Assembly: GCA_963738305.1 (NCBI GenBank)
Contig: CAVTVU010000012.1
Coordinates: 60,730 to 124,729, forward strand
Direction: 5' to 3'
From: JBBRHQ01 sp963738305
GTDB lineage: Bacteria; Actinomycetota; Thermoleophilia; Solirubrobacterales; 70-9
DNA length: 64,000 nucleotides
Part shown: positions 61,590 through 64,000 of the stretch, piece by piece
Layout: every line of letters begins with the position of its first letter
How positions within the stretch are numbered: position 1 is the first letter of the stretch
The notes under the pieces: model-generated
Database searches by the model: none
Told to the model about the DNA's origin: nothing
The model's input: the letters and a program-made list of their open reading frames with translations, nothing else
Program-made: the position numbers and the translations under genes

Positions 61590-62982
61590 ATGCCGAAGAC
61601 GATGTTCGACAAGATCTGGGAGGCGCACGAGGTCTCCGACGGGCTGATCTACATCGACCTCCATCTCGTCCACGAGGTCACCTCGCCCCAGGCGTTCGAC
61701 GGGCTGCGCCTCGCGGGTCGCCCGGTGCGGCGCCCGGAGAGGACGATCGCCACCGCCGACCACAACGTCCCCACCGACGGCACGCCCGCCGCCCGGCTGA
61801 TCGCCGACCAGCTCTCCCGGGTCCAGGTCGAGACGCTGGAGCGTAACTGCGAGGAGTTCGGGATCCCGCTCTACTCGCTGGGCTCGGAGCGTCGTGGGCA
61901 TCGTCCACGTGATCGGGCCCGAGCTGGGGATCACCCAGCCGGGGATGACGATCGTCTGCGGCGACAGCCACACCTCGACTCACGGCGCGTTCGGCTCACT
62001 GGCCTTCGGCATCGGAACCTCCGAGGTCGAGCACGTGCTCGCCACCCAGTGCATGGTGCAGAAGCGCCCGCAGACGATGCGGATCAACTACGGCGGGTCG
62101 CTGCGCCACGGCGTAACCCCCAAGGACCTGATCCTGGCGACGATCGGCCGGCTCGGCACCGGCGGCATGGTCGGCCACGCCGTCGAATACGCGGGGCCGG
62201 CGATCGAGGCGCTGTCGATGCCCGGCCGGATGACCATCTGCAACATGACGATCGAGGGCGGTGGAAGGGCGGGGATGATCGCTCCCGACGAGACGACCTT
62301 CGAGTGGGTCCGCGGGCGCGCCGGGCGCGCCCGAGGACTTCGACGGGGCGGTGGAGGGCTGGCGCTCGCTTCCGACCGAGCAGGGGGCCGGCTTTCGACA
62401 CCGAGGTCGAGGTGGACGCGGCCTCGCTCTCGCCGATGGTCACCTGGGGCACGACGCCTGGGATGGTGGTCGAGGTGACCGACTCGGTGCCCGATCCCGA
62501 CTCGCTCGGGCGAGGGCCCGGTCGACCCCGAGACGGCCAGGCGCGCCCTCGCCTACATGGACCTGAAGCCCGGCACGCCGATGACCGAGATCCCGCTCGA
62601 TCGCATCTTCATAGGGTCCTGCACCAACTCGCGGGTCGAGGACCTCCGCGAGGCGGCTGAGGTCGTCGAGGGCCGCAGGGTCGCGAAGTCGCTGCGGGCG
62701 ATGGTCGTACCCGGCTCCCAGCAGGTCAAGGCAGAGGCTGAGACCGAGGGGCTGGATGAGGTCTTCCGCTCCGCGGGCTTCGAGTGGCGCGAGGCGGGAT
62801 GCTCGATGTGCCTGGGGATGAACCCCGACATCCTCGCCGAGGGCGAGCGCTGCGCGTCGACCTCGAACCGCAACTTCGAGGGCCGCCAGGGCAAGGGAGG
62901 GCGCACTCACCTGGTCAGCCCGAAGATGGCGGCTGCCGCGGCCGTCGAGGGCCATTTCGTCGACATCAGGGACTGGGCATGA
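61590..62982 (+). CDS. leuC: 3-isopropylmalate dehydratase large subunit, four extra bases
   Basis: Aconitase-family Fe-S enzyme isomerising isopropylmalate. About 462 residues when corrected. From ATG 61590 (ribosome-binding site GAAGGAGG): MFDKIWEAHEV, LIYIDLHLVHEVTSPQAF; extra base near 61890, then VIGPELGITQPGMTIVCGDSHTSTHGAFGSLAFGIGTSEVEHV; extra G near 62322, extra T near 62395, extra G near 62508; then IFIGSCTNSRVEDL and EAGCSMCLGMNPD with the three cluster cysteines, and CASTSNRNFEGRQGKGGRTHLVSP. All shifts are single insertions in otherwise intact sequence. Confidence 0.92.
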
Positions 62983-63042
62983 AGGCCGGCATCTCCTCAG
63001 CTCCCTTCCGGGGATACCGGGTCCCGGCAGAAAGGAGCGCTT

Positions 63043-63608
63043 ATGAGGGCCGTTGACGTCATCCAGGGGCAAGGTCTCGGTGCTCGACCGCGCCGACGTC
63101 GACACCGACCAGATCATCCCCAAGCAGTTCCTCAAACGGGTCGAGCGGACCGGCTTCGGCGAGTTCCTCTTCTACGACTGGCTTCGCTCCGGCGAGATCG
63201 AGCTGGAGCCGAACCCAATCCTCGTCACCGGCCGCAACTTCGGCAGCGGCTCCTCGCGCGAGCACGCACCCTGGGCGCTTCAGGACTTCGGCTTCGAGGC
63301 GATCGTCGCGCCCTCCTTCGCCGACATCTTCTACGGCAACTGCACCAAGATCGGGCTGCTGCCGGTCGTCCTCGACGAGGAGCACTGCAGGCTGCGTCGC
63401 CGAGGCCGGCGAGGCGCGGATCGACCTCGACGACGGCACCGTCGACTGCGAGGCCGGGGTGTTCGCGTTCGAGGTCGAGCCCGATATCAAGCACCGGCTG
63501 CTGAACGGCCTCGACGACATCGGGATCACCCTTCAGAACGTCGCCGCGATCGACGAGTACGAGTCATCCGGGCGCGCCGCCGGCGGGCCGGTCACCACGG
63601 CGCTGTGA
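63043..63608 (+). CDS. leuD: 3-isopropylmalate dehydratase small subunit, two extra bases
   Basis: Swivel-domain partner of LeuC. About 187 residues when corrected. ATG 63043 after AAAGGAG: MRAVDVIQG, an extra G at about 63070, then VSVLDRADVDTDQIIPKQFLKRV, FLFYDWLRSGEIE, TGRNFGSGSSREHAPWAL, APSFADIFYGNCTKIGLLPV, an extra base near 63394, then VAEAGEARIDLDDGTVDCEAGVFAFEVEPDIKHRLLNGLDDIGITL. The TGA overlaps a following GTG (GTGA). Confidence 0.9.
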
Positions 63609-64000
63609 GCGCGGGAAGGCGGCAGGGCCGCAGGAGTGGGATGCGGAGACCTATGACGAGGTCTCCGACCCCCAGTTCTCCTGGGGGGTGGAGGTGCTCG
63701 AGCGCGCTCGAGCTGCGCGGCGACGAGAGGGCGCTCGACGCCGGCTGCGGCTCGGGCAGGGTCACCGCCGAGCTGCTCAAGCGCTTGCCCGAGGGCGAGC
63801 TGATCGCCGTCGACGGCTCGGCGGCGATGGTCGAGAAGGCGAGGGAGAGGCTGGGGGACGGCGCCACCTACATGGTCGCCGACCTCTGCGAGCTGCAGCT
63901 CTCCGAGCCCGTCGAGCTGGTCTTCTCGACCGCGACCTTTCACTGGATCGCCGACCACGAGCGCCTCTTCAAGCAGCTCCGCGCCGCGCTGGCTCCAGGC
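63605..64000 (+). CDS. trans-aconitate methyltransferase-like SAM methyltransferase (3' end outside window)
   Basis: Overlaps leuD by 4 nt. With two indels corrected: EWDAETYDEVSDPQFSWGVEVLERLELRGDERALDAGCGSGRVTAELLKRLPEGELIAVDGSAAMVEKARERLGD, then ELVFSTATFHWIADHERLFKQLRAALAPG. The FHWI-type motif after motif III is typical of Tam-like enzymes that methylate tricarboxylic acids. A link to LeuCD, whose reaction passes through an unsaturated acid, is a guess. Only about 130 residues are inside the window. Confidence 0.75.
   Translation, partial: MSAGRRQGRRSGMRRPMTRSPTPSSPGGWRCSSALELRGDERALDAGCGSGRVTAELLKRLPEGELIAVDGSAAMVEKARERLGDGATYMVADLCELQLSEPVELVFSTATFHWIADHERLFKQLRAALAPG

Overview
The window is about 68-70% GC by eye, densely packed, and reads as the chromosome of an actinobacterium, most likely class Thermoleophilia (Gaiellales or Solirubrobacterales-like). 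This rests on base composition, an F420-type deazaflavin oxidoreductase, DUF4389, DUF4234 and SHOCT/DUF2510 membrane proteins, GMC oxidoreductase with a gluconate-dehydrogenase-like N-terminus, and promoters with a TANNNT box just before the start codon. The lineage is inference. No rRNA, tRNA, prophage, insertion sequence or CRISPR was seen.

Layout. 0-6.8 kb: 3' part of dnaE, a Cys-rich small protein, acyl-CoA dehydrogenase, endonuclease IV, glutamyl-tRNA synthetase. 6.9-12.3 kb: regulators (HDOD-LuxR fusion, NarL-type regulator, Rrf2), a dead MFS transporter, methyltransferase, cupin and small proteins. 12.4-17.3 kb: cysK-cysE, then pcrA/uvrD-folD. 17.4-20.9 kb: membrane proteins and a GMC oxidoreductase. 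21.0-25.5 kb: gatC-gatA-gatB-ndh. 25.5-29.4 kb: a translationally coupled DUF1800-DUF1501-cupredoxin operon and a membrane zinc ribbon. 29.6-34.9 kb: polyprenyl-sugar type glycosyltransferases and a UDP-sulfoquinovose synthase. 35.0-37.9 kb: ilvB-ilvN and an F420-type oxidoreductase. 37.9-45.5 kb: menaquinone genes menF, menD, menC, menA, menB, menE. 46.1-47.1 kb: ilvC. 47.1-52.5 kb: membrane proteins, a chimeric gene remnant and a DUF4389/DUF4234 island. 52.6-55.4 kb: class V aminotransferase and serA. 55.5-60.8 kb: quinone oxidoreductase, RTX protein, leuL-leuA, SDR, CAP protein. 60.9-64.0 kb: XRE-cupin regulator, leuC, leuD and a methyltransferase cut by the window end.

How the genes work together. 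ilvB, ilvN, ilvC, leuA, leuC and leuD cover much of branched-chain amino acid synthesis; serA with its aminotransferase feeds serine to cysE-cysK. gltX plus gatCAB implies the indirect route to Gln-tRNA and/or Asn-tRNA. The men cluster makes the quinone that NDH-2 would reduce.

Most notable signals. (1) A 19-codon leucine leader before leuA whose Leu-codon run is perfectly complementary to the leuA ribosome-binding site, suggesting translational attenuation. (2) A dispersed 59-nt structured repeat with compensatory base changes between copies. (3) Ten or so start codons preceded at 6-10 nt by a TANNNT box, implying leaderless mRNAs. (4) A nested RNA structure between ilvB and ilvN. (5) A concentration of single-base indels in otherwise conserved genes after about 50 kb, mostly extra bases and often GGC read as GGGC, which looks like sequence error rather than gene decay. 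Genes there are described as if corrected.
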